Source of the DNA: Pseudomonadota bacterium | Lineage (GTDB): Bacteria > Pseudomonadota > Gammaproteobacteria > Burkholderiales > Thiobacteraceae | Assembly: GCA_021812385.1 (NCBI GenBank) | Contig: JAKANO010000006.1 | Location: 62,001 to 126,000 of the forward strand | Reading direction: 5' to 3' | DNA length: 64,000 bases | Shown: piece after piece, positions 1 to 9,900 of the stretch | Numbering within the stretch: position 1 is the first letter of the stretch | Layout of the letters: each line of letters begins with the position of its first letter | Translations under genes and position numbers: made by a program | Notes under the pieces: generated by a model | What the model saw: only the letters and a program-made list of their open reading frames with translations | Databases searched by the model: none | What the model was told of the DNA's origin: nothing

Positions 1-2
1 AA

Positions 3-1430
3 GGCATCATTGCCGCAGGCATGGTGGGAGACAAATTGGAAGTTTGGGCACGTCCTGGCATACAAGCCACGACCTTGGCGGAAGTGCGGCGCATGCTGGG
101 TGTGCCGCTCCTGCCGAGCATGCTCAGCGCGGAGCAGTTCGAGCAACGGTTAACGCAGATTTACACCCGCCAGGGAAATACCGCCGAACGTTTGATGGAT
201 GACCTGGGGCAGGATGTCGACTTACAGCAGCTCGCGCAAGCAATGCCCGAGGTGACCGACCTGCTGGAATCCGAGGACGACGCCCCGATCATTCGCCTGA
301 TCAATGCCCTGCTCACGCAAGCCTTGCGCGACGGCGCATCCGATGTGCACTTTCAAATTTTTGAACATCGCTCGCTGGTGCGCTTCCGCGTCGATGGCGT
401 GTTGCGCGACATTCTCGAACCACAGCGCAACCTGCATGCCGCGATCGTGTCGCGCATTAAAGTAATGGCGCAGCTGGACATCGCCGAAAAACGCTTGCCG
501 CAAGACGGCCGCATCACCCTGAAGATCGCCGGACGACCGGTGGATGTGCGGGTTTCAACCCTGCCGACCGGACATGGCGAGCGCGTCGTGCTGCGCTTAC
601 TGGATAAGCAAACTGGGCGGCTGGACTTAGACCGGCTCGGCATGAGCAGTGCGGCCCTGACGCGGCTTGATGCCTTGATCCGGCAACCGCATGGCATCGT
701 ATTGGTGACCGGCCCAACCGGCTCCGGCAAAACCACGACGCTCTACGCCGCTTTGTCGCGCTTGCCCACCGACATGCTCAACATGATGACCGTGGAAGAC
801 CCGATTGAATTCGATTTGGACGGCATCGGCCAAACCCAAGTCAATGCGCGCATCGATATGACGTTCGCGCGCGCGCTGCGAGCGATTCTGCGCCAGGATC
901 CGGACGTGGTCATGATCGGTGAAATCCGCGATTTGGAAACGGCGCAGATCGCCGTGCAAGCGAGTTTGACCGGCCATCTGGTATTGGCCACGCTGCATAC
1001 GAACGACGCAACGGGTGCGGTCACGCGCTTGGTGGATATGGGCGTCGAACCCTTCCTGCTCTCCTCCAGTCTGTTGGGCGTGTTGGCCCAGCGTTTATTG
1101 CGCAAATTATGCCCGAGCTGTCGCCGCCCCTATACGCCGGATGCGGCGGAGTCCGCCGCATTTAACGGCAAGCCCGTCCCCGCGCAACTGTATGCGGCAG
1201 TGGGCTGCGCCGAATGCAATTGGACCGGCTACAGTGGACGCACCGGCATTTACGAGTTGCTTGAAGTCGATGCGGACATGCAGCGCATGATTCATGATTG
1301 CGCACCGGAGCAGCAGTTACGCCAGCACGTCGCGGCCAAAGGCATGATCAATCTGCGCGAGGATGGCATGCGGTGGGTGGCGGCAGGAGAAACCACGCTT
1401 GAGGAAGTGCTGCGCGTGACGCGGGAATAG
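3..1430 (+). CDS. gspE: Type II secretion ATPase GspE (5' end outside window)
   Basis: Cytoplasmic hexameric ATPase that powers pseudopilus assembly in type II secretion. The frame stays open from the window edge through the first ATG at 21 (codons before it read GIIAAG), so the true start lies upstream and the gene is partial. Visible parts, numbered from that ATG: an N-terminal GspE domain, Walker [11 protein letters not shown] near residue 231, Walker B region [12 protein letters not shown] near 293, and two CxxC pairs (CPSC near 363, CAEC near 396) forming the zinc-binding domain that separates GspE from most PilB/PilT relatives. gspF follows after 14 bp. gspC and gspD are not in the window and may lie upstream. 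Identity is secure; only the N-terminus is missing. Confidence 0.95.
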   Translation, partial: GIIAAGMVGDKLEVWARPGIQATTLAEVRRMLGVPLLPSMLSAEQFEQRLTQIYTRQGNTAERLMDDLGQDVDLQQLAQAMPEVTDLLESEDDAPIIRLINALLTQALRDGASDVHFQIFEHRSLVRFRVDGVLRDILEPQRNLHAAIVSRIKVMAQLDIAEKRLPQDGRITLKIAGRPVDVRVSTLPTGHGERVVLRLLDKQTGRLDLDRLGMSSAALTRLDALIRQPHGIVLVTGPTGSGKTTTLYAALSRLPTDMLNMMTVEDPIEFDLDGIGQTQVNARIDMTFARALRAILRQDPDVVMIGEIRDLETAQIAVQASLTGHLVLATLHTNDATGAVTRLVDMGVEPFLLSSSLLGVLAQRLLRKLCPSCRRPYTPDAAESAAFNGKPVPAQLYAAVGCAECNWTGYSGRTGIYELLEVDADMQRMIHDCAPEQQLRQHVAAKGMINLREDGMRWVAAGETTLEEVLRVTRE

Positions 1431-1444
1431 CGCGCACAATCGAA

Positions 1445-2662
1445 ATGGCTGGATTCAAATACCAAGCAATCGCCCACGATGGGCGCATCCATAAGGGCGT
1501 TCTGGAAGTCGACAACGCGCGCCAAGCGCGATTGCAATTACGCGAACAAGGCTTGATTCCACTCGAAGTCGATGCGCTCGCACAGGACTTGGCCAAGTCG
1601 CGGCCGGATGCGCGACCTTGGCGCAGCGGCCTATCAAGCGCCGAATTGAATCTAATCACACGCCAGCTCGCCACGCTTTTTGATGCGGGCCTGACGGTAG
1701 AGCAGGCCTTTACGGCCTTGATTGAGCAAGCCGACAGCCCGCGTCAACAACACATTCTAGCGGGTGTTCGCGCAGAGGTATTGGCGGGGAAATCATTGGC
1801 TCGCGCAATGGATCAATTTCCCGCCGTGTTTCCAGAGCTCTACCGCGCCTTAGTGAATGCCGGCGAACAGTCGGGACAGTTAAGCCGCGTTTTATTACGC
1901 TTAGCGGATTACCTCGAAACCAGGCAACTGTTGCACCAAAAAATCTTGCTCGCGCTGATTTACCCAGCTGTCGTCAGCGTAACCGCCTTGTGCATTGTGA
2001 TCGGCTTGATGACCTACGTGGTCCCGCAAGTGGTGCAGGTATTCCAGAACGCGCAGCAAGTTTTACCCTGGCTGACCCGCGCGCTCATCGCCATTTCCAC
2101 CTTTGTGCGCGTCACAGGTTTTTATTGGCTAATCGCCATTGTTGCGGGTGGATGGTTGGCGCGACGCGCGCTACGCAATCCCAATCGTCTGTATTCTTTT
2201 CATGCATTTCTGTTGCGCCTGCCACTGCTGGGCCGATTGATGCGCTCGGTGAATGCGGCTCGCTTCGCCAGCACTCTGGCCATTCTGGTCGGCAGTCGCG
2301 TTCCCTTGCTCACCGCATTGCAAGCGGGCGTAGGGGTGGTGAATAATTTGCCGATGAAGCGTGCGCTGGAAGACACGCAGCGCTTGGTGCGTGAAGGCGC
2401 GCCGTTGTCGCTGGCGCTGGGAAAGAGCAAACTCTTCCCGCCGCTTTTGGTTCACATGATCGCGAGCGGCGAAGCCAGTGGGCGCTTGGATGAGCTATTG
2501 GAACGCGCCGCCACCCAACAAAGCGGCGAAGTCGAAAATCGCCTCGCCACCCTCACCAGCTTATTTGAACCAGCTTTGATTTTGCTGATGGGTGTGCTTG
2601 TGCTATTGATTGTGATGGCGATGTTGCTGCCGATTTTCGAAATGAACCAATTGGTAAAATAA
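1445..2662 (+). CDS. gspF: Type II secretion inner-membrane platform protein GspF
   Basis: Polytopic inner-membrane platform protein that couples the GspE ATPase to pseudopilin polymerisation. At 405 residues it matches the family length. It has the duplicated GspF layout: a cytoplasmic half, a membrane segment near residues 170-195, another near 220-240, a second cytoplasmic half, and a C-terminal membrane helix near 380-400. The N-terminus (MAGFKYQAIAHDGR) is the usual GspF/PilC opening. No strong ribosome-binding site precedes the ATG, but it lies only 14 bp after gspE, so reinitiation is likely. gspG follows after 59 bp. Confidence 0.95.
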   Translation: MAGFKYQAIAHDGRIHKGVLEVDNARQARLQLREQGLIPLEVDALAQDLAKSRPDARPWRSGLSSAELNLITRQLATLFDAGLTVEQAFTALIEQADSPRQQHILAGVRAEVLAGKSLARAMDQFPAVFPELYRALVNAGEQSGQLSRVLLRLADYLETRQLLHQKILLALIYPAVVSVTALCIVIGLMTYVVPQVVQVFQNAQQVLPWLTRALIAISTFVRVTGFYWLIAIVAGGWLARRALRNPNRLYSFHAFLLRLPLLGRLMRSVNAARFASTLAILVGSRVPLLTALQAGVGVVNNLPMKRALEDTQRLVREGAPLSLALGKSKLFPPLLVHMIASGEASGRLDELLERAATQQSGEVENRLATLTSLFEPALILLMGVLVLLIVMAMLLPIFEMNQLVK

Positions 2663-2721
2663 TGCCAGGCATGTTGAACTGAAATGCACTAAAAACTGTT
2701 TGCTAATTGTTTGGATAAACC

Positions 2722-3159
2722 ATGAAAACGACTCACTTCCTTCGCAGCAAAGGTTTTACCCTGATTGAGATCATGGTCGTGGTCGTGATCCTGGGCATTC
2801 TTGCGGCCTTGATCGTGCCCAAAGTGATGAGCCGTCCTGACGACGCCAAAATCATTGCGGCTAGGCACGACATTGGCGCATTGCTGGAAGCGTTAAAACT
2901 TTATCGCTTGGATAACAATGCCTACCCGTCCACGGATCAAGGCTTGCTCGCCCTGGTACAGCGCCCTACTGCGCCACCCATCCCGGCGAATTGGAAAACC
3001 GGGGGTTATCTCGAGCGCTTACCGAAGGATCCCTGGGGGCATGATTACCAATTCTTGAATCCCGGATTACACGGGGAAATCGATGTCTTTAGTTTAGGCG
3101 GCGATGGCGCTATCGGCGGCGAAGGCCGGAGCGCGGATATCGGTTCTTGGGATTTTTAA
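2722..3159 (+). CDS. gspG: Type II secretion major pseudopilin GspG
   Basis: Major pseudopilin, the main subunit of the periplasmic pseudopilus that pushes substrates through the secretin. A short basic leader is followed by the prepilin peptidase site (KG before FTLIE, with Glu at +5) and a long hydrophobic helix (MVVVVILGILAALIVP). The C-terminal half has the conserved GspG features: the YPSTDQGL segment, the LPKDPWG motif, and a calcium-site-like stretch near DVFSLGGDGAIGGEG. The 145-residue length is normal. It is the last gene of the upstream gsp block. The next gene is convergent, 55 bp away, and gspH appears only about 15 kb later. Confidence 0.95.
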   Translation: MKTTHFLRSKGFTLIEIMVVVVILGILAALIVPKVMSRPDDAKIIAARHDIGALLEALKLYRLDNNAYPSTDQGLLALVQRPTAPPIPANWKTGGYLERLPKDPWGHDYQFLNPGLHGEIDVFSLGGDGAIGGEGRSADIGSWDF

Positions 3160-3214
3160 CGCTGTAAACGTCTTGCACGCTGTGCGCTGCTGTTAAGCAG
3201 GCGCCCAGCAAGTG

Positions 3215-5620
3215 CTAAGAAGCCGTGTAATTCATGAATTTCTCTGGGCTCACGCGAATTGCCGCTCCGGTTGGGCATGCGCGAACGCAAGAAGCCCCGC
3301 CTGGAAGGTCCTTGCACATATCGCACTTAACCGCTTTCTTGCCTAACTCATCATCATGAAAAGCGCTTTCGCAACCTGGCTCAGTTGTCAGCCCCGTCAG
3401 CAGCCAAGCCAACAAGCTTGGCGGGCGCCGTTTCGGATTGATCTGTGCCATTTGAATCACGCCATAAGGGCAGCTGCGCTGGCAGTTGCCGCAGCCGATG
3501 CAAGTGCTTTCGATAAACACCTCGCCATTGGGATTGCGGTGAATCGCATCCGGCGGGCAGTCCTTCATGCAATAGGGATTTTCGCAGTGACGGCATGAGG
3601 TCGGTACGTGAATATTGGCGAAGGTCGGCCCGGCCTCGCGATTCAGCCGCGAAGTGCCATCGTGCACATCCGCACAGGCCTTTTCACAATTATCGCAACG
3701 CACGCACAGGCTTTCATCAATCAACAATACGTCGGTTGCTTCTCCCAGCCCTTGGCTCACCAAAAAGTTGATCATGCTGCCGGTATCGGGAGCGGATTCG
3801 CGCTGGACATTCTTTGCGAGGCGTTGGAAAACTTGCGCCTCGATATCGCTGCGTAGTTTTGGATTGCGATTGATGACCGCGTTGAAGGCGTCTGCTGTCA
3901 GCAAAATGGTTTCGCAGTTGACGGCTGCGCGCACCGTGGCCGAGCGCTTGGCATCCGATAACAGCGCCATCTCGCCAACGTAGTGCCCTGCGGAGACATA
4001 GGATAAAACCACTTCCTTGCCACCGATCATATTGGAAACGGTGACCGAGCCTTTGCGGATGAGATGCAAGCCATCGGCATCATCGCCCTCTTTGAATAAG
4101 GTTTTGCCCGCTGGAATCATTTTAATCGTGGCGCCGCGCACCATTTCGTCTAACTCTTCTTCGGATATGGCAGGGGCGATTTTTGCGCGCACCGTGCGCC
4201 GCAGAGCAACCTCGTCCATGGTTTGACGCACCGATTCGACGCTGCCGATTAATTTGAGCATGGCGCGCCGCGGCGATTCGATGAGCACGCAATTCGCACC
4301 CGCCCTTACGGTACTGGAGCGGCGCCGTCCGGAGAGCAAGCCCATTTCGCCAAAAAACTGCCCTTGCGCAAGGGGAATGTTTTTAATTTTCCCATCGGCC
4401 CCGGGAATTTCAACGAGCACTTCGCCTTCCAGAATGGAGAACAGTGAATTGGTATAGTCATCCTTTAGGAAGATCACTTCCCCGCTTTTGGGAGCATGCA
4501 CCTCGCTGTCCAGCATAAACTCGCGCAACTGTAGCGTCGCCATGCCTGCAAATAGCGGCACATTGCGCTGCACCAGCGCCAGCGCTTCCGACACGGATTT
4601 TGGCCGGGTGTAATTCTTGAACTTTGCCTTGAGCAAGGGCTCATCCGCCGGTTCTACGCGATTACCCTGGATATATTCGACGACCTCGTATCCTTGATTC
4701 ATCGCTTGCTTAATCAGCGGGTATCCCGCCAGCGCGCCGATGATATAAAGCCCTGGGACATTCGATTCGTAGATTTCGGAAACCTGCGGAACGGCGTCCA
4801 TATTGGCATTCGGAAATTGCACGCCGAAACTTTCAACCAATTTCCGCGGTGGGATTGCGCCTAAGCGTGCGATGACGCGATTACAGGAGATATTCTCAAC
4901 GCCTTGCGCCGTTTGGGCGACGAAGCATAGCGGTTTGCCATCCGTCTCAACGGCCTCAACTTTGATCGCGGACGTGCTGTAACGGCACTCTAATTTGCCT
5001 TCGCCTATCGCGTTGTTGATTAGGTCGATGTTCCCTTGTTTGACGCGTGCAAATTCCTGCGAGCGGTTAATCAGGATGACGCGGTTATTGGCGGTTAAGG
5101 CAATTGCGTTTTCGATGCCGGCATCGCCGGCGCCGACCACGACAATGGTCTCGCCGGCGTATTCATCCGGGTCATCGAGTTGATATTGAACCAGATCGAG
5201 ATCTTCTCCCGGCACGCCCAATTTGCGGATGTTGCCTTGCAGGCCGATGCATAAAACGATGTGTTCCGCTTGGCAGGTTTCGCCATTCGCTAGCTTGATC
5301 TCAAAAGCGCCTTTCGCTCCCGTGATCGCAGTAACGGCCGCGCGATATTGAATATTGACTTTGTACTTATCCAGCTCATGGTTCCACTGATCCAGAATGG
5401 TCTCGCGCTTGCTCGCAGCAAAGGTCATCGGGCTGCGTAACGGCAGGATGCCCGGTTCATCCATCACATGCTTACCCTTTTGATAGCGGTAAATCGTGTG
5501 CGATGCGTGGTCTTCCGCCTCTAACAGCACATGCGGGATACCCAGTTCGGCTGCATGTGCGGCACAGGAAAGTCCGCTCGGGCCCGAACCAATCACGGCT
5601 ATTCGAACTTTGGTACTCAC
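3215..5620 (-). CDS. Flavoprotein oxidoreductase with two cNMP-binding domains and a four-cluster ferredoxin module
   Basis: An 801-residue three-module protein with no signal peptide, so probably cytoplasmic. Residues about 5-320 form a thioredoxin-reductase-like FAD/NAD(P) fold with GSGPSG near the N-terminus and a second dinucleotide motif VVGAGDAG; no CxxC redox disulphide is visible in that fold. Residues about 360-620 hold two Crp-type cyclic-nucleotide-binding domains, each with a phosphate-cassette-like motif (FGEMGLLSGRRRSS; VGEMALLSDAKRSAT). The C-terminus carries four cysteine groups spaced for [4Fe-4S] clusters, resembling DmsB/NrfC-type electron-transfer subunits. The start is GTG and overlaps the pentaheme cytochrome stop by 4 bp (GTGA), indicating translational coupling. 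Last gene of the conduit operon. It may pass electrons between a cytoplasmic donor and the membrane cytochromes under nucleotide control; partner and direction are unknown. Confidence 0.85.
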   Translation of the reverse strand: MSTKVRIAVIGSGPSGLSCAAHAAELGIPHVLLEAEDHASHTIYRYQKGKHVMDEPGILPLRSPMTFAASKRETILDQWNHELDKYKVNIQYRAAVTAITGAKGAFEIKLANGETCQAEHIVLCIGLQGNIRKLGVPGEDLDLVQYQLDDPDEYAGETIVVVGAGDAGIENAIALTANNRVILINRSQEFARVKQGNIDLINNAIGEGKLECRYSTSAIKVEAVETDGKPLCFVAQTAQGVENISCNRVIARLGAIPPRKLVESFGVQFPNANMDAVPQVSEIYESNVPGLYIIGALAGYPLIKQAMNQGYEVVEYIQGNRVEPADEPLLKAKFKNYTRPKSVSEALALVQRNVPLFAGMATLQLREFMLDSEVHAPKSGEVIFLKDDYTNSLFSILEGEVLVEIPGADGKIKNIPLAQGQFFGEMGLLSGRRRSSTVRAGANCVLIESPRRAMLKLIGSVESVRQTMDEVALRRTVRAKIAPAISEEELDEMVRGATIKMIPAGKTLFKEGDDADGLHLIRKGSVTVSNMIGGKEVVLSYVSAGHYVGEMALLSDAKRSATVRAAVNCETILLTADAFNAVINRNPKLRSDIEAQVFQRLAKNVQRESAPDTGSMINFLVSQGLGEATDVLLIDESLCVRCDNCEKACADVHDGTSRLNREAGPTFANIHVPTSCRHCENPYCMKDCPPDAIHRNPNGEVFIESTCIGCGNCQRSCPYGVIQMAQINPKRRPPSLLAWLLTGLTTEPGCESAFHDDELGKKAVKCDMCKDLPGGASCVRACPTGAAIRVSPEKFMNYTAS

Positions 5621-6942
5621 TTGGCCGCTCCTGTCGCAATATTGGATTTAAGTGCACGCAAGGCTTGCTCAAAGCTGGCGGAACGGTATTTCTCGTCATT
5701 GGCGGTCAGCGCCAAAAGCTGCTTCAGGTTGGCGCGCAGTGCCGCCGTGCGCAGCATACCGCTACGTCCCATGAAATCGGCAACACTTTGCACCGCCATC
5801 ACCGCCTGCTCTGCGCCCTGGTAATCCCCGTATTGCCCCTCCAATCCTTCATCGATCAAACCCAGCATAATGCCGCGCAGATCTTCGGCTGAAAATTGGT
5901 GCGCGCTGATTTTGGGGATGAGTTTTGAAATGGTTGCTTCAACTGCATGCGCTCTTTTCAGCGCATCGCTACCATCGGCAACGGCATGATGCAAGGCGAA
6001 TACTTCTTTTGCCAAGATCGGCGCCGCATTAGGATCAACGCATTTCGCGATTTGGCGCAACATCAAGAAGCTTGCATCATTGATGCGCACCACGCCAGGT
6101 CCGGCACCCACCCGCGCTGCGGTGTTGCGCTTGTCGCTCATATTGTGATGGCAGGAGTGACAATCGAACAGCACCAGTTCCGGGAATAGGCCGTCCCGGC
6201 CGCGTGGTCCTTGCAGCAGTTTGAGTAAATCTTGTGCGTACACCGCCTGGCCGATAGCCCAGGCGCGTACACCATCCCAAGAACCTTTGCGTTTGTGCCA
6301 ATCGTCATCGATACGAAAATGTGCTGGGCCAATTTGGGTAAAGGTGTCCAGCTCAAAACTCATGCGCGGGTGCCCGGCCGCCATCATTCTGTGCGTCACG
6401 AATTTTTTCTCTGTTCCCAGGTGACATGACAGGCACAGATGGACACGCGCTACATCGTTCTCGGTTGGGTAAAGGCCCTTCTCGATATTGCGTTGATGCG
6501 TGGCCTTGACTTCCACATGGCTTTTAATCCAGCGCTCTGCCGCCCCATGACAAGCTTCGCAGGACACGCCATCGCTCACTTCATATTTTTCGCCACGCTG
6601 AGCGGGAGGCGGATTGTGCGTGTGGCAATCCAGGCAGAGGTTGGATTTCTCAGCGGGTTCTTTTAAACCCAGTTTTCTGGCGATTTCTTTTGAGCGTGCA
6701 TTTAACAGAACGTTGTAGGCGCGGGCATGCTTGTCGCTGCGCAACCATGTCACATATTCATTTTGTAAAACGTCGGAATTTTTCCAGGTTTCGATCGAGC
6801 CATGACACAGGCTGCTGGAACAACTCGCCACCCCGAGCGACTTATCATGTGCATATTGCGGCAGTACGGTGTCAGCGAGTGCAAAAGTTTGCAGCAGCAG
6901 GCTCACGACCATAGAAACAAGTAATTTTCTTGTGTTAATCAT
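5617..6942 (-). CDS. Periplasmic pentaheme cytochrome c (cytochrome c554-like family)
   Basis: Secreted c-type cytochrome of 441 residues. It begins with a clear Sec signal peptide (basic MINTRK, hydrophobic core, cleavage after ALA). Heme sites are one CX4CH (CSSSLCH, near residue 42) and four CXXCH (CLDCH, CEACH, CLSCH, CHSCH), so five c hemes are predicted. The SLCHGS context and the EACHG spacing resemble the cytochrome c554-like multiheme superfamily. The C-terminal third is helical and heme-free. Its start overlaps the preceding decaheme stop by 4 bp and its stop overlaps the flavoprotein start by 4 bp. Likely a periplasmic electron shuttle within the conduit; substrate chemistry cannot be excluded. 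Confidence 0.85.
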   Translation of the reverse strand: MINTRKLLVSMVVSLLLQTFALADTVLPQYAHDKSLGVASCSSSLCHGSIETWKNSDVLQNEYVTWLRSDKHARAYNVLLNARSKEIARKLGLKEPAEKSNLCLDCHTHNPPPAQRGEKYEVSDGVSCEACHGAAERWIKSHVEVKATHQRNIEKGLYPTENDVARVHLCLSCHLGTEKKFVTHRMMAAGHPRMSFELDTFTQIGPAHFRIDDDWHKRKGSWDGVRAWAIGQAVYAQDLLKLLQGPRGRDGLFPELVLFDCHSCHHNMSDKRNTAARVGAGPGVVRINDASFLMLRQIAKCVDPNAAPILAKEVFALHHAVADGSDALKRAHAVEATISKLIPKISAHQFSAEDLRGIMLGLIDEGLEGQYGDYQGAEQAVMAVQSVADFMGRSGMLRTAALRANLKQLLALTANDEKYRSASFEQALRALKSNIATGAAK

Positions 6943-9900
6943 GGTTTCACCGTCGTAGTGGGTGGCATTTTAACCGTCCAGGGCGTGCCATCGGGCTTGA
7001 GATAAAAGCGACGTTGTTCCTCAAGGTTGAAGGGCCTGGAACCGACGCGCCCGAATACCGCGACCTGTCCGCCCGTTTCATCGACACCGCGATCGCGTTC
7101 TAAGCCGCGTGAAAGCGAAAGCGCCGGGCTTTGGGTTTTGCGATGGGCGATTAAATACGGTTTGGGGTCTGGGGAGAACCCGTAAAATTTCGGTTGTGTA
7201 TCCGGAGCTGTTAACTGGATCACCTTTAAGCCATTGCGCCCATCTGCGACGTAGGCAAACAACGATGCATTGGTCGATCCTACGATGACATCTCTTGCGT
7301 CATTCAATTGGCCGTCGGCCGTGTACTTCATGTACACCTTCGGCTTTTCTGGATTTTCGATATCGATGATAGCCAAGCCTTCTTTTCCAGCCGCGACATA
7401 GGCATAGGTGCGCGCAATATAAACACGATGCGCATCCGCCAGCGGTATAAATGCATTGGGTACCAGTTTGGCGCGCTCAGGAATGGTGACATCAATCACG
7501 TGCATGCCGGCCTCATCCACCACGGTCAGGTAACGGAATTGCAAGGCCGTTGCGCGAGCGCCTTTAATTGGGATCACTTTAGTCAGCACCGGCTTGAGCG
7601 GATTGTTGAGATTGACGATGACGATGCCCGCATCCGCCACAATGTAGGCGTAATAGCCGCCCATGGTGATATGCCGCGCACCATTTAGAATCCCGTTCTC
7701 ATCCCAAGTGACGGCGCGCGACAGAAAGTTGTTTTGCGGGTCACCGTCCTGCAATGTGTTCACATTGGTCAGGATCAAGCCTTCCTTTGCATCCGTGATA
7801 AAAGCGTAGTTATAAATCGGATGCATGGGTTGCTCAAGATTCACCTTACGTATCAGGTCCCCATGATTTTTAAAGGGCGCGATCGGCTGATTGGTCGGCA
7901 AGGCCAGGCAGGTCGCATTCTGCGAAGCAATATGCGTGTCCTGACCTAATGGGGAAAAAGGCGCCGTTATGATGCGCTCGGAAACACCTTTATTTGCAAT
8001 GGAGGCAACGTCATAGACACGCATGCCGCCCTTGCCTTCCGCTACATACAGATATTCCCCACGTAATTGTAAGCAGCTTGCTTGATCATCCGTCACATGG
8101 TTATGCGCTTCGGGCAATTCTTGTCCGCGCTTTTGATGATCCGCATACCAATCCGGATAAGCGTAGCGGTGCAAATAACTGCCAATAACGGCTTGCGGTT
8201 CTTCCCACTCGGTGACCTGCACGCCCTCGACATGTTTTTCTTCACCGACCCAGGCGTTATATCCCACGAAATTGACGAAGCCGGTTCCATGCAATAACAA
8301 CTGCGCCATGATGGCGTTGTTATCGTTTGTTGGCGACAAATGGCAATCGTCGCAGGTTTTGGTCTCGGTTTTTCTTTCCGTATGCGCATAGTGCGGTGCA
8401 AAGGCCTGGCTCGAAAAGCCACTGGCTGCGGTCGGCGCCTGTTGCACATAAATATGTTCGCGGTTGATATTGGTGGACGACAACAGCAGCGCCGACGAGG
8501 AACGAATGGGGGCTATTTTTCCGCCTTTGACCGGTCCATGTAGGCCCAGCTGAAACATGTCATCGCGCGCAACTTGAGGATTATAAGTTGCGTAGTTGCG
8601 GGTTTCCCCTCCCTCGTAATGATGACGTTCGGTTTTATCGTTGGCCTCGATCGGCAAGTGGCAACCCGCGCAACTGGTAGTCCATGACGTGTGGCAAGTT
8701 TGACACGTCATCTTGCTATCTTGGTGCGCGCGTTTGTTGGACGGAATGGACAGCCCCCAGCGCTGCTGATAGTCGTCATAACTTCCTTCCGCAACAAGCT
8801 TCGCGTAGGCGGCTTTCTGGTTGTATTTTGGGCTCTTGGGATTGACCGAGTCCTTCACCAGCGACATTTCCCATTCCTTGTTGGGGTCGACTGCGGAACG
8901 TTGATAAAGCTTGCCGTCGCGCCACTCGAAGCGTTTGCGCCCATCTGCGGTGCGCAACAGGCTCATATCCATGCCGCCTGGCTTGGCTGCGGGTCCCGAG
9001 GTGAAAAGGGTCGGATATTTATCTACGGTGCCATGACAATCCTCGCAAACAATTTCAATGGCCGCCGCAACTTCAACGTAAATATGTCCGTTGCCATGCG
9101 CATCTTGCGAGAAATGGCAATCCACGCATTGCATCCCAAGATCGACATGGATGGATTGCAAATGCACGGCCTTCTTGAATTTTTGGGGATCGCTGTCCGA
9201 TACCTTTTGTCCATCCTTATCCAGCAGCGTGCCTTTGCGATCGCGCTTGAAGATGGCCCTGAAGTTCCAACCATGTCCGTGATAATCGGCGAACTGGGTA
9301 TCCTTCAGCTTTGGATTGAGCGATGAAACCTGCTTGAGGAACTCCGGGTCGCTCCACTTGCCGCGCACCGCAGCGCCTTCCGGGTTGCGGTCGTAAATTT
9401 TGCGGCGTTCCGCAGCCGTCGGATAGCGCTGCTTCTTAGGCCACATGAATGGCGCATCAGATTCGTAATCCCACATCGTGTAACCGTAAAACGTGTTCAC
9501 GAAAACATTCGGCTGATGCATATGGCAGATCATGCACTGCGACGATGGAATCGCGCGCGTAAACTCATGTTTCAACGGATGGCCCGGTTTGTCCTTAGGA
9601 ATCGTCGGATCTACGGTGATGGTCGTGCCGTCATGACCGTATTTTGCGTATGGGCCAGAATGGAAGGGGCTGCGGTCATTCGCGTAAACCACATGGCAGC
9701 CGGCACATCCGGATGAACGATAGTCGCCAGGCTGTTCGTTGGTGCCTAGGAACCACATAAATGGATCGTTCAAACGCGTTTTAGTGATATTGATAACCGG
9801 GACTGCAATGCGCGAACCGGTTCCAGGCCCGCGGTTAGATTGTTTGATGTCGGGTCTGCCCGGTTCGTCCAACACTTGCAAGCTACCCTTGCTATTGGGG

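Noticed and set aside
3215-5620. Extra c-heme site in the flavoprotein (CADVH region)
   Set aside because: Spacing is not CXXCH and the cysteine belongs to a [4Fe-4S] group; the protein has no signal peptide.
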